Shown: positions 35,316-43,780 of the stretch, piece by piece
Numbering within the stretch: position 1 is the stretch's first letter
How the letters are laid out: each line of letters opens with the position of its first letter
Assembly: GCA_017442825.1 (NCBI GenBank)
Contig: JAFRYZ010000041.1
Coordinates: forward strand, 62,001 to 126,000
Direction: 5' to 3'
Origin: Prevotella sp.
GTDB lineage: Bacteria; Bacteroidota; Bacteroidia; Bacteroidales; Bacteroidaceae
Length of the DNA: 64,000 bases
Program-made: the position numbers and the translations under genes
The notes under the pieces: model-generated
What the model saw: the letters and a program-made list of their open reading frames with translations, nothing else
Databases searched by the model: none
Told to the model about the DNA's origin: nothing

Positions 35316-36629
35316 ATGGACAGCTATTTCAACACGTCACAATTTAAGCAGTTGTTGCAGAACTATGAAAATCTGCGCGACAAAGGAATCTGTAGCTATA
35401 TAGATGCAGAGGAGTTTTATGATATCGCTGACTATTACCAGATGTTGGGCGAACCCCAAAAGGCGCTTGAAGCTATTGATATGTCACTGAAGATATTTCC
35501 TGGTTCCGCACTCCCCCTCTGTTTTAAGGCTCGCATCATTCTAATAGCTGAGAACAACCCGAAGAAAGCTGAGGAGCTTATCGAACAAGTTGCCGACAAG
35601 AGCAATATGGAATATGCCTATACCAAGGCAGAAATCATGCTCGGCGACAACAAACCTCAACAGGCTGACCGCTACCTCAAAGAGCGAATGAAGACCTTTG
35701 GCGGTGACGAAGAGGACTTTATCCTTGACTGCGCTTCCATATTTGCCGATTACAACGAGTACGACCTGGCTGAGCAATGGTTGAAACGCTCTACGCTGAC
35801 CGAGGATGACGACTACAAGGATATTCAGGCTCGCATCCTAATGGACCGAGGTATGTTCGACGAGAGTGAGCGCATCATCAACGAACTGATTGACCGTGAC
35901 CCATACTCCAACATGTATTGGAACCGGTTGGCATCGTCGCAGTTCCTGCGCAACAATATCCGCGACTCTATCACGTCCAGCGAGTATTCGCTTGCCATCA
36001 ACCCGAAAGACGAAGAAGCACTCCTCAACAAAGCCAACGGACTTTTTTCGTTGGGCAACTACGAAGAAGCAAAAAACTATTACGAACGTTTTCTGAAGAT
36101 ACAACCCAATCATGGTGGTGTATTGCAAGAAATGGCATTCCTTGAAAGCCGGCTCGGACATCCTGAGTTGGCAATGGAATATATTGACAAAGCAGAAGAA
36201 AACGGTATCGACAAAGAACTGGCTACTGTAACACGCGGCTATATTCAACTGGAGAATGACAATCCTGAAGAAACGGAATCTTACTTCAGGAAAGCCCTCA
36301 TCGACTCCCATTCTTCACCAAAGGTTATCTATTACATCGCCATAGCCATCTACGATGTCGGCTACCTGCCTGTCGCCAAGAAACTGTTGGGCATGTTGCT
36401 CAAAGACGCTGCGCCCCAATGGAAAGACGGCTATGCCTACTACGCACGTTGCTGCTTTGAATTGGACAGCATGAGAGAGTATCTCTTAGCCCTCAAGACA
36501 GCGGTCATGAAGAATCCCGATGAAGCGCGTGCCATCCTCGGCGACCTCTATCCTGAAGGAACAAATCCTGAGGACTACCTCTCCATGCCGCCAGTGCCAC
36601 CGGAATCCGATGAAAATATTCCTCATTAA
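35316..36629 (+). CDS. TPR-repeat protein
   Basis: 437 residues, acidic, with no signal peptide. Helical pairs of TPR type run through most of the protein, for example YDIADYYQMLGEPQKALEAI, ALLNKANGLFSLGNYEEAK and GHPELAMEYIDKAEENGIDK. TPR proteins act as scaffolds; no partner is evident. The C-terminus is Pro-rich (PPVPPESDENIPH). It follows glnS with only the 14-bp array between. Confidence 0.85.
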   Translation: MDSYFNTSQFKQLLQNYENLRDKGICSYIDAEEFYDIADYYQMLGEPQKALEAIDMSLKIFPGSALPLCFKARIILIAENNPKKAEELIEQVADKSNMEYAYTKAEIMLGDNKPQQADRYLKERMKTFGGDEEDFILDCASIFADYNEYDLAEQWLKRSTLTEDDDYKDIQARILMDRGMFDESERIINELIDRDPYSNMYWNRLASSQFLRNNIRDSITSSEYSLAINPKDEEALLNKANGLFSLGNYEEAKNYYERFLKIQPNHGGVLQEMAFLESRLGHPELAMEYIDKAEENGIDKELATVTRGYIQLENDNPEETESYFRKALIDSHSSPKVIYYIAIAIYDVGYLPVAKKLLGMLLKDAAPQWKDGYAYYARCCFELDSMREYLLALKTAVMKNPDEARAILGDLYPEGTNPEDYLSMPPVPPESDENIPH

Positions 36630-36647
36630 CCCATTAACCCTATCGCA

Positions 36648-37268
36648 ATGGATTTTTTCAACTTTATACTTGAACACCTCAACTACTACTGGGTATTTTT
36701 CCTTATGCTGCTGGAGAGTACGGTCATTCCAGTACCTTCCGAGTTAGTCGTTTCTCCTGCTGCCTATTTTGCCGCTGGCGGACGCCTCAACGTGTGGTTG
36801 GTCATCCTCTTCGGTACGCTCGGTGCCGACTGCGGAGCCACCATCAACTATATTGCCGGCTACTACCTCGGTCGTCCCATCATCTACCGATTTGCCAATT
36901 CTAAGTGGGGAAAGATGTGCCTGTTGAACCAAGAGAAAGTAGAGAAGAGCGAGAAGTATTTCGATGACCACGGCATGGTAGCAACCATCACAGGCAGACT
37001 TATTCCCGGCATTCGTCACCTCATTTCCATTCCAGCCGGATTGGCAAAGATGAACTATTGGAAGTTCCTGCTCTACACCACACTGGGTGCCGGTGTATGG
37101 AACTGCATTCTGGCTGCATTGGGATGGTGGATGTACTCCTTCGTTCCTGAGAACGAGCTGGAGTCCAAGATTATGGAGTACGGCGACTATATCAAGTATG
37201 CTATCCTCGGTATCGTACTCCTTGTGATCATTTATTTTATCGTTCGTTATTTCGTAAAAAAGAAATAA
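36648..37268 (+). CDS. DedA family membrane protein
   Basis: 206 residues with several membrane segments. ESTVIPVPSELVVSPAAYFAA and GRLIPGIRHLISIPAGLAKM are DedA/SNARE-associated signatures. The family flips lipids such as undecaprenyl phosphate or phosphatidylethanolamine. It lies 18 bases after the TPR gene. A strong terminator follows. Confidence 0.9.
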   Translation: MDFFNFILEHLNYYWVFFLMLLESTVIPVPSELVVSPAAYFAAGGRLNVWLVILFGTLGADCGATINYIAGYYLGRPIIYRFANSKWGKMCLLNQEKVEKSEKYFDDHGMVATITGRLIPGIRHLISIPAGLAKMNYWKFLLYTTLGAGVWNCILAALGWWMYSFVPENELESKIMEYGDYIKYAILGIVLLVIIYFIVRYFVKKK

Positions 37269-37302
37269 GTTGTCGGTACTAACCCGACACATTCCACCTT
37301 CC

Positions 37303-37347
37303 GGGGGATTCTCCTTTCAACTTTAGGAGAATCCCCCTCTTTCTTTA
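37303..37347 (+). terminator. Terminator after dedA
   Basis: GGGGGATTCTCCT pairs perfectly with AGGAGAATCCCCC, then TCTTTCTTT. A smaller hairpin (TGTCGG/CCGACA) lies just upstream at 37271-37289. Confidence 0.85.
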
Positions 37348-37442
37348 GGAACTATCCGTTTAGTAGTTGGCTGAAGCTGTCTATCTTTGCATCATCAAAA
37401 GAGTAAAGAAACAACATGTCAAACCTTTAAATAATGACGATT

Positions 37443-37796
37443 ATGAAAAGAATAATGATGACTATGATGACCGCTATCATGATAGCAGTATCAGCAAACG
37501 CAATGAGTTATAACGAAGCACGCCACGAGGCAAGTATCATCACCAACCACATGGCACGTGAGCTGAATCTCAGCAGCAGACAATACAATGCTGTTTACGA
37601 GGTGAACTTCAACTACCTCTACAACCACAGCAGCCGTGCCGAACTCGCGCGCATTCTCACTCCTGCGCAGTATCGCGCCTTCAAGGCTTCACGTCACTAC
37701 CATCACCACCCCATCGTGACACCGGCAAGACCTGCACCGCGTCCGATTCCTGCTCATCACCATCACTCTGTTCACAACTGGCACAGCCATAGGTAG
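37443..37796 (+). CDS. Small secreted His-rich protein with LTxxQ-type motifs
   Basis: 117 residues from the ATG at 37443; an ATG nine bases upstream is also possible. A signal peptide (MKRIMMTMMTAIMIAVSANA) is followed by a helical region with two motifs, LNLSSRQYNAVYEVN and ILTPAQYRAF. These recall the LTxxQ motifs of periplasmic CpxP/Spy proteins. The C-terminus is rich in His, Pro and Arg (HYHHHP, AHHHHSVHNWHSHR), which suggests metal binding. Function unknown. The last 26 coding bases are part of a 48-base duplication. Confidence 0.7.
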   Translation: MKRIMMTMMTAIMIAVSANAMSYNEARHEASIITNHMARELNLSSRQYNAVYEVNFNYLYNHSSRAELARILTPAQYRAFKASRHYHHHPIVTPARPAPRPIPAHHHHSVHNWHSHR

Positions 37797-37867
37797 AGAT
37801 GAAAAAAACGAGGGACGATTTCACAACTGGCACAGCCATAAGTAGAGATGACACAAACGAGGGACGA
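37771..37867 (+). repeat. 48-bp direct duplication over a gene end
   Basis: 37771-37818 and 37820-37867 are near-identical (both contain TTCACAACTGGCACAGCCAT). The first copy holds the last codons and stop of the His-rich gene; the second is noncoding and supplies the left arm of its terminator. Confidence 0.85.
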
Positions 37868-37893
37868 AAAAAATTAGTCCCTCGTTTGTATTT
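37855..37893 (+). terminator. Terminator after the His-rich protein gene
   Basis: AAACGAGGGAC pairs with GTCCCTCGTTT, then GTATTTTT. The left arm also exists in the first duplicate (about 37806-37816). Confidence 0.8.
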
Positions 37894-37920
37894 TTAAGCG
37901 ATTATTCCCTAACAGGATTC

Positions 37921-37960
37921 CCCCTAGGTCTTCCTAGGATTACCTAGGATATCCTAGATT
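37921..37960. repeat. CCTAGG palindromes at 10-bp period
   Basis: CCTAGG at 37923, 37933 and 37943, then CCTAGA at 37953: one palindrome per 10 bases, close to one helical turn. It lies just beyond the end of fcl. Confidence 0.7.
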
Positions 37961-37975
37961 AGAAAACCTGCGATT

Positions 37976-39151
37976 TCAATTATTTCCCAGACTTTCCTTA
38001 TACCAGTCGAAAAGGCGTTGGACGCCATCTTCTATTTCTACCTTGTGCGTCCAGCCTAAAGAGTGTAACTTACTGACATCAATAAGTTTTCGCATCGTAC
38101 CGTCGGGTTTGCTACTGTCAAACTCGACGGTTCCTGTAAACCCAACAGCCTTGACGATGAGTTCCGACAACTGGCGTATGGTCAGTTCCTTACCTGTACC
38201 CACGTTGATGTGGCAGTTACGAATTTCGCCAAGAGCAGGAATAGCACCACCTCGACCGGAACTGTGGTTGCGGTCAACAGCCCCGTCGGTGTTGGCGCCA
38301 AAGTGTACAGACGAATATTTCTCTATACCGATGATGTCAGAGAAGTTCACGTTCAGCAACACATGAACGCTGGCATCTGCCATATCCTCGCTCCAAAGGA
38401 ACTCGCGCAAGGGCGTTCCCGTTCCCCAAAGCACCACCTTATTATTATATATGCCATACTTCTCCAATATGGTCAGGATATCAGCCTCGACTGCCGCACC
38501 GTCGATGCCTTCAACAGGACGAATGTCAAGGTCGCGACGTATAGCCTCCCAGTTGCCGTCGTGGATGAGTTTGGCGAGATACACCTTGCGCATCATTGCC
38601 GGCATCACATGTGAGTTCTCCAAATGGAAATTATCGTTAGGACCATAGAGATTGGTCGGCATCACAGCAATATAGTTCGTACCATACTGCAGGTTGTAGC
38701 TTTCACACATCTTCAGTCCGGCAATCTTCGCTATAGCATATTCTTCGTTGGTATATTCCAAAGGCGAGGTAAGCAACGCGTCCTCTTTCATCGGCTGCGG
38801 TGCATTCTTCGGATAGATACAGGTACTGCCGAGGAAGAGCAGTTTTTTCACCCCGTTTGCATAGGCTTCGCTGATGACGTTGCATTGCATTTTCATGTTC
38901 TGCATGATGAAGTCGGCACGATAGAGCGAGTTTGCCATGATGCCACCCACAAAGGCGGCTGCCAGAACGACAGCATCGGGACGCTCCTCATCAAAGAAAC
39001 GGCGTACAGCCACCTGATCGGTAAGGTCAAGTTCGCTATGCGTCCTGCCCACCAAGTTATGGTATCCGCGAGCCTTCAGATTATTCCAAATGGCAGACCC
39101 CACCAGTCCGCGATGACCTGCCACATATATCTTGGAGTTCTTTTCTAACAT
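37976..39151 (-). CDS. fcl: GDP-L-fucose synthase
   Basis: 391 residues. SDR fold with AGHRGLVGSAIW, catalytic LGSTCIYP and YAIAKIAGLKMCESY, and VMPTNLYGPNDNFH. It epimerises and reduces GDP-4-keto-6-deoxymannose to GDP-L-fucose. It is about 70 residues longer than E. coli Fcl. The extra length sits in the middle (RPVEGIDGAAVEADILTILE and TDGAVDRNHSSGRGGAIPAL), a feature I associate with Bacteroidales homologues. Third gene of manC-gmd-fcl. Confidence 0.95.
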   Translation of the reverse strand: MLEKNSKIYVAGHRGLVGSAIWNNLKARGYHNLVGRTHSELDLTDQVAVRRFFDEERPDAVVLAAAFVGGIMANSLYRADFIMQNMKMQCNVISEAYANGVKKLLFLGSTCIYPKNAPQPMKEDALLTSPLEYTNEEYAIAKIAGLKMCESYNLQYGTNYIAVMPTNLYGPNDNFHLENSHVMPAMMRKVYLAKLIHDGNWEAIRRDLDIRPVEGIDGAAVEADILTILEKYGIYNNKVVLWGTGTPLREFLWSEDMADASVHVLLNVNFSDIIGIEKYSSVHFGANTDGAVDRNHSSGRGGAIPALGEIRNCHINVGTGKELTIRQLSELIVKAVGFTGTVEFDSSKPDGTMRKLIDVSKLHSLGWTHKVEIEDGVQRLFDWYKESLGNN

Positions 39152-39209
39152 TTTTCCGGTCTTTTCCTTCTTTATGTTAAAACCTATTCATTTTGCTACC
39201 TACAAGGGT

Positions 39210-40289
39210 TTACACCTGCGCCTTTAGATGCAGTTTCTTAACAAAATGCATATCGTGGTCCACCATAATCTTCACCAGTTCAGGGAAGGTAGTCTTGCGT
39301 GGGTTCCATCCCAACTTCTCCTTCGCCTTGCTGGGATTGCCCAACAGTTGTTCCACCTCAGCCGGACGGAAATATTTTGGGTCAACCTCTACCAGCACCT
39401 TGCCCGTAGCCTTGTCGATACCCTTCTCGGCAATACCTTCACCCTGCCATTCCAGTTCGATGCCCACGTGGTGGAAAGCCAACGTGGCAAACTCGCGTAC
39501 AGTATGGTATTCGCCTGTGGCAATGACAAAGTCGTCGGGTTCCTGCTGTTGGAGGATGAGCCACATACACTCGATATAGTCTTTGGCATAACCCCAGTCG
39601 CGCAGTGCGTTCAGGTTTCCCAAATAGAGCTTGTCCTGGAATCCCTGGGCGATACGAGCAGCAGCCAGCGTAATCTTACGGGTCACGAAGGTCTCACCAC
39701 GGCGCTCACTCTCATGGTTGAAGAGGATGCCGTTGCTGCAAAACATACCATACGACTCGCGGTAGTTTTTCATGATCCAGAAGCCATACATCTTGGCCAC
39801 TGCGTACGGGGATCGCGGATAGAACGGCGTGGTTTCACTTTGCGGAACCTCCTGCACTTTTCCATATAGTTCAGAGGTAGAAGCCTGATAAATGCGGCAC
39901 GACTTTTCCAGTCCACAAATGCGAACAGCCTCCAAAAGGCGAAGCACTCCAACTGCATCAGTATCAGCGGTATATTCCGGAACGTCAAAGGAAACCTTTA
40001 CGTGGCTCTGAGCTGCCAGATTATAGATTTCCGTCGGCTTCGTCTCACCGATAATGCGGATGAGCGACGACGAGTCTGTCATGTCAGCCCAATGGAGTTC
40101 CACCAATCGTTTTTGCTTCATGTCGCGCACCCACTCGTCCAGATAGAGGTGCTCGATACGAGCTGTATTAAATGACGAACTGCGACGCAACAGTCCGTGT
40201 ACTTCATATCCTTTTTGGATGAGGAACTCAGCCAGATAAGAACCATCTTGACCGGTGATACCGGTAATCAATGCTACTTTTCTTTCCAT
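39210..40289 (-). CDS. gmd: GDP-mannose 4,6-dehydratase
   Basis: 359 residues. [32 protein letters not shown] and [19 protein letters not shown] carry the NADP site and the Ser/Tyr/Lys triad. It turns GDP-mannose into the keto intermediate used by Fcl. It lies 58 bases upstream of fcl and 39 downstream of manC. Confidence 0.97.
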   Translation of the reverse strand: MERKVALITGITGQDGSYLAEFLIQKGYEVHGLLRRSSSFNTARIEHLYLDEWVRDMKQKRLVELHWADMTDSSSLIRIIGETKPTEIYNLAAQSHVKVSFDVPEYTADTDAVGVLRLLEAVRICGLEKSCRIYQASTSELYGKVQEVPQSETTPFYPRSPYAVAKMYGFWIMKNYRESYGMFCSNGILFNHESERRGETFVTRKITLAAARIAQGFQDKLYLGNLNALRDWGYAKDYIECMWLILQQQEPDDFVIATGEYHTVREFATLAFHHVGIELEWQGEGIAEKGIDKATGKVLVEVDPKYFRPAEVEQLLGNPSKAKEKLGWNPRKTTFPELVKIMVDHDMHFVKKLHLKAQV

Positions 40290-40328
40290 ATATTACGAAA
40301 TTATTAAATTACAAAAAATGGTAAATCA

Positions 40329-41396
40329 TCACGGGGTTTCCTGGAACAACTTGATGCGTTGTTCCTCGCTCAGTTTACAGATGAGCAGCGTGTCGTTTTT
40401 CTCCGCCACGATATATCCGTCGAGTCCCTGCACAACCACCTTCTTCTCCTCTGTGGCATGGATGATGCAGTTCTTGGTATCATAGAGCGACACGTTGCCG
40501 CCGATGGCAGCATTACCGTAGAGGTCGCGTTGGCTCTGCAACAGCAGAGAGCCCCACGTACCGAGGTCGCTCCAACCGAAGTCGGCAGGACAGACAAAGA
40601 TTTCCTCTGCTTTCTCCATGATGGCATAGTCCACGCTGATGCTCTCACATTCGGGATAACGCTCATCGATAAGAGCTTGCTCTTCCTCCGTTCCCAGTTT
40701 TTCACGGATATCATCGAAAATCTTGGCGATGGAAGGAGCGTAGATGCGGAAGGCGTTGATGATAGTCGAAGCACTCCAGATGAAGATGCCGGCATTCCAG
40801 AAGAAATTGTTCTGCTTCACATATTGCTTGGCTGTTGCCAGATCAGGCTTCTCGCGGAACTGGTCAACACGGAAAATCTCCTTATTGCGAACACTTGGTG
40901 AACGCAAGTCAGCCTGAATATAGCCATAGCCTGTTTCCGGACGGGTGGGATTCATACCCAGCGTCACCACTGCATCACTCTCAGAAGTAAACTTCAGACA
41001 TTGGGTAACCACACGACGAAACTCTGCCGTATCTGCAACGATATGGTCGCTCGGTGTCACCACGATGTTAGCTTTTGTATCAGCATTCTTAATGCGCCAG
41101 CTGACGTAGGCGATGCAGGGAGCCGTGTTGCGGCGGCTGGGCTCACGCAGGATATTACCCACCGGCACTTCCGGCAGTTGTTCGTGCACCAAGTCGGCAT
41201 AGTTCTTATTCGTCAGCACCCACAAATTTTCGGGATTACAGATACCCTTGAAGCGGTCGAAAGTCAATTGCAACAGCGAGCGTCCCACTCCAAGCACATC
41301 AATAAACTGTTTCGGTTTCTCCTCCGTACTCATCGGCCAAAAGCGGCTACCAATGCCACCAGCCATGATGACCACATGATTGTTTTTAAGTGCCAT
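40329..41396 (-). CDS. manC: Mannose-1-phosphate guanylyltransferase
   Basis: 355 residues, the nucleotidyltransferase part only, without a phosphomannose isomerase domain. The GTP-binding start is IMAGGIGSRFWPMSTEEKPKQ, followed by VTPSDHIV and FFWNAGIFIW. It makes GDP-mannose from mannose 1-phosphate and GTP, feeding Gmd and Fcl. First gene of the GDP-fucose operon, behind a full-consensus promoter and two further promoter copies. Confidence 0.95.
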   Translation of the reverse strand: MALKNNHVVIMAGGIGSRFWPMSTEEKPKQFIDVLGVGRSLLQLTFDRFKGICNPENLWVLTNKNYADLVHEQLPEVPVGNILREPSRRNTAPCIAYVSWRIKNADTKANIVVTPSDHIVADTAEFRRVVTQCLKFTSESDAVVTLGMNPTRPETGYGYIQADLRSPSVRNKEIFRVDQFREKPDLATAKQYVKQNNFFWNAGIFIWSASTIINAFRIYAPSIAKIFDDIREKLGTEEEQALIDERYPECESISVDYAIMEKAEEIFVCPADFGWSDLGTWGSLLLQSQRDLYGNAAIGGNVSLYDTKNCIIHATEEKKVVVQGLDGYIVAEKNDTLLICKLSEEQRIKLFQETP

Positions 41397-41422
41397 ATCG
41401 TTTTCCGTTTTTCAATTTTCTG

Positions 41423-41453
41423 CAAAGGTACGATTAAGTGAGCACAAAGCAAA
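41423..41453 (-). promoter_or_regulatory. Promoter of manC-gmd-fcl
   Basis: Minus-strand TTTG (complement at 41450-41453), exactly 19 bases, then TACCTTTG (complement at 41423-41430). This is a full consensus match. Confidence 0.75.
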
Positions 41454-41630
41454 AGGAAAACCAATTTTTCTTTTCTTTGTCGAACGTGAGTACCTTCATG
41501 GCGAGCCATAAAGGTACGATTAAGTGAGCAAAGTACAAAACGAAAGCATACTTTTGTTTTTACTTTCGAGCGGAAGTACCTTCATAGCGAAGCCATAAAG
41601 GTACGATTAAGTGAGCACAAAGCAAAAGGA
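41424..41630. repeat. Three copies of a promoter-bearing repeat upstream of manC
   Basis: AAAGGTACGATTAAGTGAGC starts at 41424, 41510 and 41597. Copies 2 and 3 keep TTTG and a 19-base spacing but end TACCTTTA instead of TACCTTTG. In both of these the -7 region is folded into a hairpin (GTACCTT ... AAGGTAC). Related copies occur before mtaB at 54057 and 54130. Confidence 0.8.
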
Positions 41631-42014
41631 ACCATATCGATGTATCTACCACCATGAGAGAGGTGATGTAAGAATTCAAATAAAAATAGGTCGTAAAAAA
41701 CTAATACCACAGGGTTGGTGGTTATAGTACCGTCGTGACACATAAGAAGTTTTATGCCAATTTCGTTGTATAAATGCAGTTTAGGAGATTGAGGATTATG
41801 AGGGATAATGATAAAAGACCGTTCTCTATTCTACGTTATGCTATAAATTGCATCAAAGAACACCCGACGAAAAGTCACCAGCCATTTTGTAACTTATCGT
41901 CAGGTACAAGTTTTGAAACCACATATTCGTTATCAGGAAATGCTATAATGATTGTAAGTGGCATTTCCCTGTACTTTGAAGTTAGTCCTTAATATAATAC
42001 TTCCATGAATCTAT
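41631..42014. other. AT-rich gap with no gene recognised
   Basis: I see no convincing gene here. A 72-codon plus-strand frame (41774-41992) has no ribosome-binding site, promoter or domain. Confidence 0.5.
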
Positions 42015-42725
42015 TTACTTTCTTGAAATAATAACATTCATCAAACCAACAATTTCATTGGTTAGTTTTCCGTCTTCACCAGTATGAATGCGAATGACAG
42101 GTTCAGCAATACTATTTATGTTGATAATAATCGTATAGTCATGGACGATTTTGTCATTTCCTTGAATAAATTCTGTATTCTTCTTAGCTGTTGTTCCTCC
42201 AATAATGGCACCAGCTGGGCCTGCAACGACATCACCAACTATGGATCGACCTATTATACTGCCATTTTTTGATTTTGTAACAGCGGTTATTTTACCTTTA
42301 ATCACTCGAGGATTGTCGCTAAAAGTACAAGACATAACATCCTTGAAAGCATATTCTTTACCCAAAATAAAAACTCTCTTTGAACTTTCATAAACATGTA
42401 TCTCTGAATTTAGGTCAAGTTCATCAATAACTATAGTTTTTTCTGGAGTTCCATTGGCCGTAAGGAATTGTTGCTTTAATGCCTCATATTCCTCCGTTCG
42501 AGCTTTTAATCTTTCTTCTCTTTTCAAACGAGCCTGCTCTCGCTTTTCTTTTCTTTGTTCTTCTTCTGAATTTACAACAAACATCATCATAATGAAGAAA
42601 ACGACGATGCCAACTACAACAATCCAAACCCAACTAGCAATATTCCCATGCTCATCAAACGATCCAGCACCTAGAATTGCAAATGCTAATAAAAATAGCG
42701 ATGATAATAATAATTTGGTTCTCAT
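42015..42725 (-). CDS. Membrane protein with coiled coil and glycine zipper
   Basis: 236 residues. Two N-terminal membrane segments (LLLSSLFLLAFAILGAG and WVWIVVVGIVVFFIMMMF) are followed by a charged coiled coil (EEEQRKEKREQARLKREERLK). A globular domain follows, with a glycine-rich segment GSIIGRSIVGDVVAGPAGAI near residue 165. I do not recognise the family and can give no function. It is encoded two bases after the upstream membrane gene, clearly one operon, and is AT-richer than the core genes. Confidence 0.6.
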   Translation of the reverse strand: MRTKLLLSSLFLLAFAILGAGSFDEHGNIASWVWIVVVGIVVFFIMMMFVVNSEEEQRKEKREQARLKREERLKARTEEYEALKQQFLTANGTPEKTIVIDELDLNSEIHVYESSKRVFILGKEYAFKDVMSCTFSDNPRVIKGKITAVTKSKNGSIIGRSIVGDVVAGPAGAIIGGTTAKKNTEFIQGNDKIVHDYTIIININSIAEPVIRIHTGEDGKLTNEIVGLMNVIISRK

Positions 42726-42727
42726 AA

Positions 42728-43177
42728 TTATACCTTATTTATTATAATACACAGAAAAATTGAAGAAACATAACTAAGCAAATCCATCAAATCAAAAGTA
42801 CCAGGAAGCATCCCAAAATATTGCATCAGTTCGGATGCTAAAGCTAATAATGGAAGGAAAAAAAGGAAGTACAGATAAACATTATTCTTATCTTCTCCCC
42901 ATATTGAATCTATAACAAACATATAAGCGAATAACCACAATCCGGCAGGTATATTATACTTAACCCATCCATACACGCTAGGCATTTCGGTATTGTTTCT
43001 AAAATCCTCAATTTGTTCCGTTAATCCTAAACCATGAAACCAATCAAACATCAGTAGGTTTTCATTTCTATACCGAATGTAAATAAGACCGCCAATGGTC
43101 AATGCAGCAACCCCAATGATTGCCTTCACAATCCGTATAAGGATGTCTTTTTGAAAACTCATTGTCATAATTCTCAC
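42728..43177 (-). CDS. VanZ-like membrane protein
   Basis: Up to 149 residues. The start is a GTG at 43177 or an ATG at 43168 or 43162. Four membrane segments are likely. The end, ALASELMQYFGMLPGTFDLMDLLSYVSS, fits the VanZ-type pattern (Glu-x-x-Gln, then Asp-x-x-Asp before the last helix), but similarity is modest. The function is unknown. A structured RNA ending in a terminator lies 10-30 bases before the start, which suggests control by attenuation. Confidence 0.55.
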   Translation of the reverse strand: MRIMTMSFQKDILIRIVKAIIGVAALTIGGLIYIRYRNENLLMFDWFHGLGLTEQIEDFRNNTEMPSVYGWVKYNIPAGLWLFAYMFVIDSIWGEDKNNVYLYFLFFLPLLALASELMQYFGMLPGTFDLMDLLSYVSSIFLCIIINKV

Positions 43178-43186
43178 TATTTATTC

Positions 43187-43212
43187 AAAAAAGCGTGGTA
43201 CTGATATACCAC
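43187..43212 (-). terminator. Terminator ten bases before the VanZ-like gene
   Basis: Minus-strand GTGGTATATCAGTACCAC, then GC and TTTTTT. Its position just before a start codon fits an attenuator. Confidence 0.75.
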
Positions 43213-43382
43213 TTCTTCGAATAGAGGTCGTGAGAATTACCTTGAGTTGAGAAGGAGTAACCAGCCCACGCTATAAGCGCGAACCGTTATCACCGTCCTT
43301 GCAACTCTTAGAAGTTCTCACGTTTCTATTCGCAAGTCGAGCATAACGCTTCGTTGTTACAATAAGTCATGTTCCGAAGAAC
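43187..43382 (-). ncRNA. Structured leader RNA or small RNA ending in a terminator
   Basis: On the minus strand, a GTTC-TTCG-GAAC tetraloop hairpin (43371-43382) is followed by a long rod. CGAATAGA (43218-43225) pairs with 43325-43332. CGTGAGAA (43229-43236) pairs with 43315-43322. GAGTTG (43244-43249) pairs with 43302-43307. AAGG (43252-43255) pairs with 43297-43300, and an inner CGC/GCG hairpin sits at 43269-43279. It ends with GTGGTA-TACCAC and six T (43187-43212). About 195 bases. A -7-like TAATTTTG lies just upstream (complement at 43387-43394). It could be a riboswitch-like attenuator for the two membrane genes or a separate small RNA. No known family recognised. Confidence 0.55.
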
Positions 43383-43394
43383 GCTACAAAATTA

Positions 43395-43780
43395 CATATT
43401 TATTTCGAATTACGACCACTTAAATGCAAAAAAGCAAATAAAAGTGTTTATTATAAAATAATTCGTATACATATTTTATTAGAATTTAGTAGCATTCTCA
43501 TCCTACATTATGTATTTTCAAATAAATAAGTATATCTACTGGAGGAGTATGAATAAATGCAACCCTCCATTTTTATTTGAAATTAACCGCGTATCTGAAC
43601 AAACAAGCACATCTTAATTCTAAATCAATTTTGCTTGTCTTCTTTTTTTAATATACGTAATGATAAATCGCTTTTTTCAAACAACTAACATGACCGTTAA
43701 AAATAAGATACTTTTTCAATTTCAGTTTGTTGTTTGAAAGGAAATGCTTATTTTTGCAACCAGAAAATGAACTTTATATA
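43395..43780. other. AT-rich gap upstream of the DUF488 module
   Basis: Very AT-rich, with no open frame worth calling. The only signal is TTATTTTTGC at about 43748, a -7-like box for the DUF488 gene, with TTTG 18 bases upstream at about 43733. Confidence 0.45.

Noticed and set aside
41774-41992. 72-codon open frame in the gap after the manC promoter
   Set aside because: No ribosome site, promoter, signal or domain; composition like the surrounding noncoding DNA.
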